A stretch of DNA of 64,000 bases from Flavobacterium aquatile LMG 4008 = ATCC 11947 (GCF_000757385.1 NZ_JRHH01000004.1:389527-453526), one strand, 5' to 3'; shown: positions 17,108 through 24,870, counted from the first letter of the stretch. Program-made: numbers and translations. Notes: a model not told the origin generated them from the sequence alone.

Positions 17108-17240
17108 AAACAGCGTACAAAAGTGATAATCAATATTGCTATTACGTTTCTGAAATTATCGTAAATCCTAATCCTTTTTTTTATTTTACAAATCTTCAAC
17201 TTCTCCAAGACGCAACAAGTTAACAGCAAGCTATTTAAAA
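17108..17240. other. Spacer with cassette-like boundaries
   Basis: The 145-base spacer starts AACAGCGTACAAAAGTG just after the nuclease stop and ends CGCAACAAGTTAACAGCAAG just before the next gene. Start and end words resemble those of the spacers at 52352 and 53106. I see no strong hairpin in it. Confidence 0.4.
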
Positions 17241-17250
17241 AAAATTATAT

Positions 17251-17652
17251 ATGAAGATTTTTTTTTTATTTTTCACTTTATTTTGTTCAAGTTACTTTTA
17301 TGCTCAAAGTGGTGTTGACCAAATAATAGCCGACTTAAATAACAATTTAAGAATGTATAATGCTAATCCACAACTTACCAAAGTTTTCATTAATAGAAAT
17401 GAAAATATTTTAGATATTCTCAATTATCAAATACCATTAGAAGATGTGAAAGTATACTATGAAGTTGACGAAAGAATCTTTAATGGTGTAAAAATTGTTG
17501 GTAATGTGTCATTTAAATGCGAAGATAGTTGTATAAAAGAAAATGACTATGATTTTATTAAGGGCGTTGCATTCGCATTCAAATCTAAAGATGGAGCATA
17601 TAAGTTTATAGATTTAATATACAAACTGAAAAAATTACTATTAATAGAGTGA
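17251..17652 (+). CDS. Small secreted hypothetical protein (133 aa)
   Basis: A signal peptide (MKIFFLFFTLFCSSYFYAQ, cleaved after the Ala-Gln) is followed by a 114-residue mature part with two cysteines (FKCEDSC) that could form a disulfide. No repeat, lipobox or sorting tail is seen. I do not recognise the family. It follows the nuclease gene with a 145-base cassette-like spacer and is downstream-bounded by a GACGCGGAT-family repeat, so it seems part of the same accessory block. Confidence 0.65.
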   Translation: MKIFFLFFTLFCSSYFYAQSGVDQIIADLNNNLRMYNANPQLTKVFINRNENILDILNYQIPLEDVKVYYEVDERIFNGVKIVGNVSFKCEDSCIKENDYDFIKGVAFAFKSKDGAYKFIDLIYKLKKLLLIE

Positions 17653-17705
17653 GCAAACCAAATAGTGAAGATTTGATATTCGTTCTAACAAACTAAACCA
17701 ATAAA

Positions 17706-17755
17706 AAAATCCGCCCAAATCCGCGTTGCTATTCATCCGTTTCATCCGCGTTCCA
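17706..17755 (-). repeat. Inverted copy of the GACGCGGAT repeat
   Basis: ATCCGTTTCATCCGCGTTCC and an upstream AAATCCGCG stretch are the complement of the units at 12.9 and 18.9 kb. It is followed by an 8-bp tract of AATCCAAC units (17758-17789). Confidence 0.75.
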
Positions 17756-17806
17756 AAAAATCCAACAATCCAACAATCCAATAATCCCAACAACAATTGT
17801 TAACAA

Positions 17807-17842
17807 CTTCCACTCCTCCAAACTAAAAAATTCTTACATTTG
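17807..17842 (+). promoter_or_regulatory. Promoter of the 2OG-oxygenase-like gene
   Basis: TACATTTG at 17835-17842 matches TAnnTTTG; TTG at 17807-17809 is a possible -33 element, slightly far (25 bases). The start codon lies 57 bases after the -7 element. Confidence 0.6.
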
Positions 17843-17898
17843 TAGTTATAACGGAGTTTACTCCTAAAGTAAGTTATTAACAAAAAAGTTTTAGTACA

Positions 17899-18849
17899 AT
17901 GCAAAACATTCCTAGTGTTGACTTGCGTGATTTCCTGTCGGATGATCCGACACGTAAACAAAAATTTGTAAATGAAATCGGAAAAGCTTTCGAAGATATT
18001 GGCTTCGTGGCGCTAAAAGGTCATTTTTTGGATGACAAATTGGTGGATGAATTGTATGGAGAAATTAGGAATTTCTTCGCACTTCCTTTAGAAACAAAAT
18101 ACAGCTATGAGATTCCAGGCATTGGAGGTCAGCGTGGTTATGTTTCTTTTGGAAAAGAACATGCAAAAGGTCGCAAAGAAGGCGATTTGAAAGAGTTTTG
18201 GCACTTTGGTCAGTATGTAGACAAAGATTCCAAATACGCTTCAGAATATCCTGATAACGTAGAAGTAAAAGAATTACCTCGTTTTAACGAAGTAGGAAAA
18301 GAAGCCTATCAAATGCTTGAAAAAACAGGTATTTATGTGTTGCGTGCTTTGGCATTGCACTTGGGCTTAGACGAATTTTATTTTGATAATTACGGTAAAG
18401 AAGGAAACTCAATCTTGAGACCAATTCATTATCCGCCAATAACTTCAGAACCTGAGAATGCTATTCGTGCTGCTGCTCACGGTGATATTAATTTGATTAC
18501 ACTTTTAATGGGTGCGCAAGGTCGCGGTTTGCAAGTTCAAAACCACGATGGCGAATGGATTGACGCTATTGCAGAACCAGACGAATTGGTGATTAATGTG
18601 GGCGATATGTTGTCGCGTCACACGAATAATAAATTAAAATCTACGATACATCAAGTGGTGAATCCGCCAAGAGAACTTTGGGGAACATCGCGTTATTCTA
18701 TTCCGTTTTTCATGCATCCGGTAAGCGATATGCGTCTGGACGTTTTAGAGAATTGTATTGATGAAAATAATCCAAAATTATACGATGATATTTCGGCAGG
18801 TGAATTCTTGTATGAACGATTGGTTGATTTGGGATTGATTAAGAAGTAA
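17899..18849 (+). CDS. Isopenicillin N synthase-like 2-oxoglutarate/Fe(II) oxygenase
   Basis: The 316-residue protein has the DIOX_N domain (about 4-120: IPSVDLRDF, GFVALKGH) and the 2OG-Fe(II) oxygenase core (about 165-290). Iron ligands are His and Asp in AAHGDINLIT (near 194-196) and the distal His in STIHQVV (near 253). The RYSIPFFM segment supplies the Arg-x-Ser that binds the 2-oxoglutarate carboxylate. Members oxidise many small molecules; the substrate is unknown here. It is preceded by a good promoter and followed by a large tandem array, so it is probably monocistronic. Confidence 0.88.
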   Translation: MQNIPSVDLRDFLSDDPTRKQKFVNEIGKAFEDIGFVALKGHFLDDKLVDELYGEIRNFFALPLETKYSYEIPGIGGQRGYVSFGKEHAKGRKEGDLKEFWHFGQYVDKDSKYASEYPDNVEVKELPRFNEVGKEAYQMLEKTGIYVLRALALHLGLDEFYFDNYGKEGNSILRPIHYPPITSEPENAIRAAAHGDINLITLLMGAQGRGLQVQNHDGEWIDAIAEPDELVINVGDMLSRHTNNKLKSTIHQVVNPPRELWGTSRYSIPFFMHPVSDMRLDVLENCIDENNPKLYDDISAGEFLYERLVDLGLIKK

Positions 18850-18909
18850 TTGATTTTATAATTCAATAGAAAAGACATTGGGTTATGCTTGATGTCTTTT
18901 TTGGTTTTT

Positions 18910-19462
18910 TTGGACGCGGATAAAACGGATTTACTTCGTAAAGCGCGGATAAAAACTAATTTTTTATATAACAATGTAGAGTAATAAATTATTGGACGCG
19001 GATGAAACGGATTTACTTCGTAAAGCGCGGATAAAAACTGATTTTTTACATAACTACTTAAGGGTAATAAATTATTGGACGCGGATAATGCGGATTTACT
19101 TCGTAAAGCGCGGATAAAAACTGATTTTTTATATAACAATGTAGAGTAATAAATTATTGGACGCGGATGACGCGGATTTACTTCGTAAAGCGCGGATAAA
19201 AACTGATTTTTTACATAACTACTTAAGGGTAATAAATTATTGGACGCGGATAAAACGGATTTACTTCGTAAAAGCGCAGATAAAAACTGATTTTTTACAT
19301 AACTACTTAAGGGTAATAAATTATTGGACGCGGATAAAACGGATTTACTACGTAAAGCGCGGATAAAAACTGATTTTTTACATAACTACTTAAGGGTAAT
19401 AAATTATTGGACGCGGATGACGCGGATTTACTTCGTAAAGCGCGGATAAAAACTGATTTTTT
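18910..19462 (+). repeat. Seven-unit tandem array, 82-84 bp period
   Basis: Units start at 18912, 18994, 19077, 19159, 19242, 19326 and 19409. Each reads GGACGCGGATAAAACGGATT or a close variant, TTACTTCGTAAAGCGCGG (itself containing the palindrome TTACTTCGTAA), ATAAAAACTGATTTTTTA, and then one of two alternative tails, ATAACTACTTAAGGGTAATA or ATAACAATGTAGAGTAATA. Frames through it on both strands are only translated repeat. Confidence 0.95.
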
Positions 19463-19492
19463 TGAGAGTATTAACATTTTAATAAACGCCAC

Positions 19493-19891
19493 ATGGAATT
19501 ATTGCACAAGGATTTAACTGATATTATTTTAAAAACATTTTATGAAGTTTATAATGAACTTGGCCATGGTTTTTTAGAAAATGTCTATCAGAATGCATTA
19601 CTGATTGAATTGAGAAACAAAGGATTAAATGTTGTTCCTCAAAAAAGAATTAAAGTTTATTACAAAGGCGATGAAGTTGGAGATTATTTTGCCGATTTAA
19701 TCGTTGAAGAAAAAATTATATTAGAATTAAAAGCAGCTGATTACATAGTTGAACAATTTGAAAATCAGATTGTAAACTATTTAAGAGGAACTGATTGCGA
19801 AGTTGGCTTATTACTAAACTTCGGTAAAAAACCAGAATTCAGAAGAAAAATATTTGAAAATAAAAGAAAAATAAGAAAAAATAGGTTTTAA
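19493..19891 (+). CDS. GxxExxY family protein
   Basis: The 132-residue protein carries the defining GFLENVY (residues 26-32), preceded by a helix, and the later core DLIVEEKIILELKA (about 68-81), which has the D...ExK order of the PD-(D/E)XK nuclease fold. Family proteins are small, widespread in Bacteroidota and other phyla, and have no settled function. The gene is embedded in GACGCGGAT-type repeats on both sides: the seven-unit array ends 30 bases upstream and a pair of 123-base palindromes lies downstream. That link is discussed in the findings. Confidence 0.88.
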   Translation: MELLHKDLTDIILKTFYEVYNELGHGFLENVYQNALLIELRNKGLNVVPQKRIKVYYKGDEVGDYFADLIVEEKIILELKAADYIVEQFENQIVNYLRGTDCEVGLLLNFGKKPEFRRKIFENKRKIRKNRF

Positions 19892-19928
19892 AAAGCATTT
19901 CGATTTATCGAATGCGTTTAAATGAACA

Positions 19929-20051
19929 GAACGCGGATGAAACAGATTTACTTTGTAAAGCGCAGATAAAAGCAGATAAAAATAGTAATACATAATAAAA
20001 AATCCGTTTTTATCAGCGTTTCGATTTATCGAATCCGTTTAATCCGCGTCC
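19929..20051. repeat. 123-bp palindromic element, copy 1
   Basis: The left half starts GAACGCGGATGAAACAGATT and the right half ends AATCCGTTTAATCCGCGTCC. The halves are imperfect inverted repeats of about 50 bases each around an AT-rich centre (aatagtaatacataat), with a further small palindrome TCGATTTATCGA near the right end. The size and form are MITE-like. Confidence 0.85.
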
Positions 20052-20060
20052 AAAAAAAAC

Positions 20061-20444
20061 ACTGTGGTTCATTAAAAATTATATATTTGAAAATAACTAT
20101 TAAAAAAATCAATTTTAATCAACGTCCAAAAAATACTGTGCTTCATTAAAAATTATATATTTGAAAATAACTATTAAAAAAAACAATTTTAATTAGACTT
20201 TCAAATTTATCGAAGCGTTTTAAATGAATGGAACGCGGATGAAACAGATTTACTTTGTAAAACGAGGATAAAAGCAGATAAAAATAGTAATACATAATAA
20301 AAAATCCGTTTTTATCAGCGTTTCGATTTATCGAATCCGTTTAATCAGCGTCCAAAAAACGTCCAAAAAATACTGTGCTTCATTAAAAATTATATATTTG
20401 AAAATAACTATTAAAAAAAAACAATTTTAATCAGCGTCCAAAAA
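20061..20444 (+). repeat. AT-rich 74-bp direct repeat, three copies
   Basis: A unit beginning ACTGTGNTTCATTAAAAATT, continuing ATATATTTGAAAATAACTA and ending TCAGCGTCC occurs at 20061, 20135 and 20372. Copy 2 loses its end just before the second palindrome. The third copy ends six bases before the next gene starts. No gene lies between 19892 and 20449. Confidence 0.85.
20231..20353. repeat. 123-bp palindromic element, copy 2
   Basis: Same length and sequence as the copy at 19929-20051 apart from a few bases (for example AAACGAGG for AAAGCGCAG). Identical length of both copies shows recent duplication of the whole segment 19929-20134. Confidence 0.85.
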
Positions 20445-20449
20445 AAAAT

Positions 20450-20782
20450 ATGGATTTACAAGACCAATTAAAAAACCTGTTCCCAGACCACGTAGTTTCT
20501 AACGAACCAGAAGCTGTTGAGGAAAAAGACCACGAATTATATGTTCAAAAAGAACCTATGATTTGTAAATTTGAAAAACGAAAAGGAAAGCCTACCACGA
20601 TTATCTCTGGTTATGAAGGTGAAGAGGAAGATTTCAAACTATTAGCCAAAGAATTAAAGAATAAACTGGCCGTTGGTGGTACTTTCAAAGACGGTGAAAT
20701 CATTATTCAAGGCGATTACCGCGATAGGATTATGAAACTATTGCAGGAGAAAGGGTTTAAGACTAAGCGTGTTGGAGGTTGA
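20450..20782 (+). CDS. SUI1/eIF1-like translation factor (YciH family)
   Basis: The 110-residue protein has an acidic N-terminus (1-35) and a C-terminal SUI1 domain (about 36-108): CKFEKRKGKPTTIISGYEG, LKNKLAVGGTFKDGEIIIQG, and the basic end LLQEKGFKTKRVGG. SUI1 proteins bind the ribosomal P-site region and check start-codon pairing; bacterial members are thought to act as non-essential fidelity factors. The ATG follows directly on an AT-rich repeat copy, so part of its leader is repeat-derived. Confidence 0.92.
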   Translation: MDLQDQLKNLFPDHVVSNEPEAVEEKDHELYVQKEPMICKFEKRKGKPTTIISGYEGEEEDFKLLAKELKNKLAVGGTFKDGEIIIQGDYRDRIMKLLQEKGFKTKRVGG

Positions 20783-20785
20783 AAA

Positions 20786-20820
20786 GAATTACGAATTACG
20801 AATTGAGAATTAATAATTTA
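20786..20820 (+). repeat. Heptamer tract (GAATTAC)
   Basis: GAATTAC twice, GAATTGA, GAATTAA and TAATTTA in strict 7-base register, beginning four bases after the SUI1 stop. It is followed by a spacer (20821-20883) ending TTCGTTCCTCGCAATGAC, a word I know as frequent in flavobacterial intergenic DNA. Confidence 0.75.
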
Positions 20821-20886
20821 AAAAGAGGAGATTAGCTTACGCTCAGTTCGCTGTGCTCGGGTTTCTTCGTTCCTCGCAATGACAAA

Positions 20887-21753
20887 ATGATACAATCATC
20901 AGAATTAATATTAAATCCAGACGGAAGTGTGTATCACTTGAATCTGAAACCTGAAAATATAGCGCACGACATTATTTTTGTGGGTGATCAAAATCGTGTA
21001 GAGAAAATTACTAAGAACTTCGATTTGATTGAGTTTTCGCAACAAAAACGTGAGTTTAAAACGCAAACCGGACTTTACAAAGGGAAAAGAATTACCGTAA
21101 TGTCTACTGGTATTGGTCCGGATAATATAGATATTGTCATGAACGAATTGGATGCATTGGTGAATATCGATTTGGAAACCAGAATGCCCAAAGAAACATT
21201 GACTTCGTTGAATATCATTCGCATTGGAACTTCGGGTTCGTTGCAAGATGATATTCCGGTAGATAGCTTTGTGATGTCTACATTCGGATTGGGATTGGAC
21301 AACATGCTTCGCTCCTATTTGATTGATACCGTTTCTAATAGCGAAATGGAAGACGCCTTTATAAAACACACCAATTGGGATTTACGAAAAGGAAAACCGT
21401 ATGTTATTTCGTGTTCCGAAAAGCTTGAAAAAATCATCGAAAGCGATAAAATGCATAAAGGAATTACGGCAACGGCAGGAGGATTTTATGGTCCGCAAGG
21501 TCGTGTGTTGCGATTGAATATTCAGGACGAGGAATTGAATTCTAAAATGGATAATTTTGAATTTGAAGAAAACAGAATCACCAATCTCGAAATGGAAACT
21601 GGAGCAATTTATGGTTTAGGAAAACTACTTGGTCATGAGTGTTTATCATTAAATGCTATCATTGCCAATCGTGCAAGTGGTACTTTCAGTGAAGACCCAT
21701 ACAAAGCTGTTGATGAGTTGATTGCTTATACTTTGGATAAGTTGTCGAAGTAA
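20887..21753 (+). CDS. Nucleoside phosphorylase (PNP/UDP family 1)
   Basis: The 288-residue protein is a phosphorylase_1 family member. Visible features are the phosphate-binding ISVGDQNR-like segment (IFVGDQNRVEKI, about 30-41), the STGIGPDNIDIVMNEL block (about 74-89), RIGTSGSLQ (about 117-125), and the nucleoside-site Glu segment NLEMETGAIYGLG near 236-248. It should cleave uridine or a related nucleoside with phosphate to a base and ribose-1-phosphate in the cytosol. Uridine is the best guess, not proven. It stands alone between heptamer spacers. Confidence 0.88.
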   Translation: MIQSSELILNPDGSVYHLNLKPENIAHDIIFVGDQNRVEKITKNFDLIEFSQQKREFKTQTGLYKGKRITVMSTGIGPDNIDIVMNELDALVNIDLETRMPKETLTSLNIIRIGTSGSLQDDIPVDSFVMSTFGLGLDNMLRSYLIDTVSNSEMEDAFIKHTNWDLRKGKPYVISCSEKLEKIIESDKMHKGITATAGGFYGPQGRVLRLNIQDEELNSKMDNFEFEENRITNLEMETGAIYGLGKLLGHECLSLNAIIANRASGTFSEDPYKAVDELIAYTLDKLSK

Positions 21754-21837
21754 GTATTAAGATTGGAGTATTAAGTATTACGATTGGAGTATTAAGTATT
21801 AAGTATTAAGTATTAAGTATTAAGTATTAAGACTGGG
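21754..21837 (+). repeat. Heptamer tract (GTATTAA/GATTGGA)
   Basis: Twelve units in perfect 7-base register fill the whole spacer from the last base after the TAA stop: GTATTAA nine times (one as GTATTAC), GATTGGA twice and GACTGGG once. It ends four bases before the next ATG. Confidence 0.95.
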
Positions 21838-21841
21838 AATT

Positions 21842-22219
21842 ATGACTTTTAGATACGCGAGACATACCAACAATTTAGAGCAATTGAAATCCTTTTATAT
21901 TGAAATTTTAGGATTGGAATTGCTTGGTGGTTTTGAAAATCACGACGGTTATGATGGTGCTTTTATTGGAAAACAGGATGAGAATTGGCATTTGGAATTC
22001 ACGCAATCGGATGAAGTTGCTAAACATACTTTTGATGACGATGATCTTTTGGTTTTTTATCCGAATAGTAAATTGGAATTTGAATTGCTTAAAGAGAAAT
22101 TAGAACACCATTCGGTTCAATTTGTGACTTCTAAAAATCCGTATTGGAATGAAAATGGGATTCAGTTTTTGGATCCTGATGGGTTTGGGATTGTGATTTC
22201 GCATTTGAATTTGTCGTGA
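21842..22219 (+). CDS. VOC superfamily (glyoxalase-like) protein
   Basis: A 125-residue single VOC domain: FRYARHTNNLEQLKSFYIEI at the start (first metal-site His near residue 7), GFENHDGYDGAF, then HLEFTQSDEV and the closing FLDPDGFGIVI. VOC proteins use a divalent metal for isomerase, dioxygenase or resistance reactions, or only bind ligands. The substrate is unknown. It sits between two heptamer tracts and has no obvious partner. Confidence 0.85.
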   Translation: MTFRYARHTNNLEQLKSFYIEILGLELLGGFENHDGYDGAFIGKQDENWHLEFTQSDEVAKHTFDDDDLLVFYPNSKLEFELLKEKLEHHSVQFVTSKNPYWNENGIQFLDPDGFGIVISHLNLS

Positions 22220-22221
22220 AA

Positions 22222-22305
<84 letters not shown>

Positions 22306-22310
22306 AAAAT

Positions 22311-22841
22311 ATGAATTTAGTATTAGAAACAGAACGTCTTATTCTTCGTCCGTTAGAATTATCGGATGCTGAAGCTATGTTTGAGATGGATAACAATCCG
22401 GAAGTACATAAGTATTTATGGCAAACTCCAACACAAACAATAGATGAAACTATCAAAGTTATTGAGTATGTAAACCGACAATATGCCGAAAACAACATTG
22501 GTCGATTTGCAACAATTGTAAAAGAGACTGGCGAATTTATTGGCTGGACAGGAATCAAATTTGTAAACGATCACGTAGAAAACGGAAATACCAATTTCTT
22601 TGATTATGGCTATCGATTGAATGAAAAGTTCTGGAATAAAGGTTATGCAACAGAAGCTTCGGTAATGTGGTTGGATTATGGTTTTAATAAGATGAACATT
22701 GATAAAATGAACGCTTATACACATGCTCAAAACGGCGCATCCAATCATGTTCTACAAAAAGTAGGAATGAAATTCATGGAAGATTATCCCGATAAAGACG
22801 GCGTGATTTGGAAATGGTGGAAAATGGAAGGTACGAAGTAA
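22311..22841 (+). CDS. GNAT family N-acetyltransferase (RimJ/RimL-like)
   Basis: The 176-residue protein opens with LETERLILRPLELSDAEAMF, typical of the RimJ/RimL branch of GNAT enzymes. The acetyl-CoA-binding segment is YRLNEKFWNKGYATEA (about 103-118), followed by NAYTHAQNGASNHVLQKVGM (about 137-156). It transfers acetyl from acetyl-CoA to an amine, perhaps a protein N-terminus or small molecule. The last codons of the gene (GTACGAAGTAA) are also the first unit of the downstream heptamer tract. Confidence 0.88.
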   Translation: MNLVLETERLILRPLELSDAEAMFEMDNNPEVHKYLWQTPTQTIDETIKVIEYVNRQYAENNIGRFATIVKETGEFIGWTGIKFVNDHVENGNTNFFDYGYRLNEKFWNKGYATEASVMWLDYGFNKMNIDKMNAYTHAQNGASNHVLQKVGMKFMEDYPDKDGVIWKWWKMEGTK

Positions 22842-22936
22842 GAGATACGAAATACGAGGTAATAGGTACGAAGTATAAAATATGAAGTAAAAAGTGTGAA
22901 GCAAAATCTTACTACTTAATACTCCAATCTTAATAC
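22831..22936 (+). repeat. Heptamer tract (RTAYGAA, then inverted GTATTAA/GATTGGA)
   Basis: Eleven units of consensus RTAYGAA start inside the last codons of the GNAT gene (22831) and run to about 22907. They are followed by TTACTAC, TTAATAC, TCCAATC and TTAATAC (22909-22936), which are complements of the GTATTAA/GATTGGA family at 21754. Two heptamer families therefore abut in one spacer. Confidence 0.85.
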
Positions 22937-22943
22937 AAAAAAA

Positions 22944-23795
22944 ATGAAGCATATAAAAATCGCTGGTGTTCCCGAACATTTTAATTTACCTTGGCATTTG
23001 AGTATCGATAATGGCGAATTTGAGGCCGTTGGAATCGACTTGCAATGGACTGATGTGCCAGAAGGAACTGGAAAAATGTGTCAGATGCTTCGTGATAGCG
23101 AAACGGATATTGCTGTGATTTTATCTGAAGGAATTGTGAAAGATATCGTGGGTGGAAATCCATGTAAGATTGTGCAGGTATATGTTGAAAGTCCGCTAGT
23201 TTGGGGAATTCACGTGGATGCAAAATCTAAGTATCAAACGCTTTCTGATTTAGAAAACGGTAAAGTTGCTATTTCGCGTTTGGGTTCGGGTTCGCAATTG
23301 ATGGCTTATGTAAATGCTAATAACCAAGGTTGGAATACAGACAATTTGAAATTTGAAATTGTAAATACCATTGATGGCGCAGTCGAGAGTTTGGCAAATG
23401 GAACTTCCGATTATTTCATGTGGGAAAAATTCATGACCAAACCATTGGTAGACAAAGGCATTTTTAGAAAAGTAGCCGATTGTCCTACTCCATGGCCGTG
23501 TTTTGTGATTGCTGTTCGTGAAGAGGTATTGAAAAAACATCTAAACACGATTGCTCAAATTCTTGAAATCATTAATATCAAAACCCAAAGTTTCAAAGAG
23601 ATTGAAGGAATTGACTCCATTTTAGCAGAAAAATACCATCAAAAGATTGAAGATATCCAAGAATGGTTGTCTATAACCGAATGGTCGCAAAGTGAATTAT
23701 CTAATGAAATGTTAAACAAAATTCAAAATCAACTCTTTGACCTTAAAATTATTGATAAAAAAGGTACATTTGCTAAAATTGTAAAAGCCCTCTAG
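22944..23795 (+). CDS. Periplasmic-binding-protein-like protein without signal peptide
   Basis: The 283-residue protein has the type 2 periplasmic-binding fold of taurine/thiamine-precursor binding proteins: GVPEHFNLPWHLSIDNGEF at the start, GVDLQWTDVPEGTGKM-like text, AISRLGSGSQLMAYVNA (about 110-126), and DYFMWEKFMTKPL. It lacks any signal peptide or lipobox, and no ABC permease or ATPase is adjacent. It may therefore bind a small molecule in the cytosol or be a substrate-binding enzyme of the NMT1/ThiY type. The ligand is unknown. Confidence 0.75.
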   Translation: MKHIKIAGVPEHFNLPWHLSIDNGEFEAVGIDLQWTDVPEGTGKMCQMLRDSETDIAVILSEGIVKDIVGGNPCKIVQVYVESPLVWGIHVDAKSKYQTLSDLENGKVAISRLGSGSQLMAYVNANNQGWNTDNLKFEIVNTIDGAVESLANGTSDYFMWEKFMTKPLVDKGIFRKVADCPTPWPCFVIAVREEVLKKHLNTIAQILEIINIKTQSFKEIEGIDSILAEKYHQKIEDIQEWLSITEWSQSELSNEMLNKIQNQLFDLKIIDKKGTFAKIVKAL

Positions 23796-23815
23796 CTTCG
23801 CGGTTTTGTAACTTT

Positions 23816-24751
23816 ATGATACAAAAAGTAAAATTAACTTATGACCAAATAATGTCCAAATTCCAGGTGAATAAGCCTTGGGACACGATTATTATTTTTG
23901 TTTTAAATATTTTACTTACCATTCCAGTTTTTCTTATTGTACATCAAAACACCATCGATGTAAATTGGTTTTGGCACATTGATAGAATACTAATTTTCAT
24001 CTTGATAGTCGTAGTTATTCAGCTCGTTTTAAGAGCAATGCGAAAAATAATATTGATTTCTATCTTCCTTTATTTAGTTACATTGTTTGTTGGAACCGTT
24101 TTTGGTGGTTACGGCTTTAAAAGCGTTTTTGAAGACTATGAATACATGTTGTATTTTATGTCTGACAATCCGAATCCGCAGGATATTATTATTTCTAAAA
24201 TGCTTCCTTTTCCCAATAAATCCAAGGTTTTGGACGCCATCGAATATGATAATCCCAAGGTTCGAAGTTTTGCTATTATGGCAACTACCAAACACTTCAG
24301 GAAAAGTAAAGACGATTTTAGAGAATATGCTACCATCATTCAATGTTTTGCCGTTTTCAAGGAAATCAACAGCCGTTGGAACTACGTTAGCGATCCCAAA
24401 AACAAAGATTACATTGCCACAGCGACCGAATCACTCGAATATTTATCAGGTGATTGCGACGACCATTCTATTTTAATGGCAGCTTGCGTAAGATCAATTG
24501 GTGGTACACCGCGTCTAATTCACACCGATGGTCATATTTATCCCGAGATTCTTATTGGTACCAAGAAAGATTTTGAAGCCGTAAATTACCTCATTAAGCA
24601 AGTATTATTCGTCAATGAAAGTAAAGATAAAGTCGTGAATTATCACATAGACGAACGCGGTCAAATATGGCTAAACCTAGATTACACGGCGCATTATCCG
24701 GGTGGACCGTTTATGAGTGAAGAGATTTTGGGAGCATTGACTTTGAATTAG
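23816..24751 (+). CDS. Membrane protein with transglutaminase-like domain
   Basis: The 311-residue protein has three hydrophobic helices in its first 110 residues (about 22-42, 52-68, 72-94) and a transglutaminase-like cysteine-peptidase domain from about 190. The triad is recognisable: Cys in SGDCDDHS (near 213), His in DGHIYPE (near 239) and Asp in LNLDYTAHYPGG (near 288). It may be a membrane-anchored peptidase or crosslinking enzyme facing the periplasm or cytosol; the substrate is not known. It starts 20 bases after the binding-protein stop, so cotranscription is likely. Confidence 0.82.
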   Translation: MIQKVKLTYDQIMSKFQVNKPWDTIIIFVLNILLTIPVFLIVHQNTIDVNWFWHIDRILIFILIVVVIQLVLRAMRKIILISIFLYLVTLFVGTVFGGYGFKSVFEDYEYMLYFMSDNPNPQDIIISKMLPFPNKSKVLDAIEYDNPKVRSFAIMATTKHFRKSKDDFREYATIIQCFAVFKEINSRWNYVSDPKNKDYIATATESLEYLSGDCDDHSILMAACVRSIGGTPRLIHTDGHIYPEILIGTKKDFEAVNYLIKQVLFVNESKDKVVNYHIDERGQIWLNLDYTAHYPGGPFMSEEILGALTLN

Positions 24752-24768
24752 GAGCGAATGGCTTGGTC

Positions 24769-24850
24769 TTTATTTGCCATCCTTATTCCTGCTGCCTTTC
24801 CAAAATCCCGATAAAAATCGGGAGTTTTTCCCTTGCATCAGGGCTAGTTA
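24769..24850 (-). repeat. Dispersed intergenic palindrome (CTAGCCC type)
   Basis: Read on the minus strand it starts AACTAGCCCTGATGCAAGGG and contains the hairpin CCCGAT-TTTT-ATCGGG (24807-24822) and AGGCAGCAGGAATAAGG. I recognise this layout from many Bacteroidota intergenic regions, often downstream of genes or tRNAs. It fills the gap between the transglutaminase gene and ung. Confidence 0.7.
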
Positions 24851-24870
24851 GTAATTCATTTGAACTTCTG

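Noticed and set aside
18693..19492. Several frames of 61-148 codons inside the 83-bp array, both strands
   Set aside because: All consist of the same repeat-derived peptide (VFIRALRSKSA and similar) and the longest overlaps the 2OG-oxygenase gene antisense.
24752..24870. tRNA or small RNA gene between the transglutaminase gene and ung
   Set aside because: The hairpin CCCGAT-TTTT-ATCGGG and flanks match a dispersed intergenic palindrome; no cloverleaf can be drawn.
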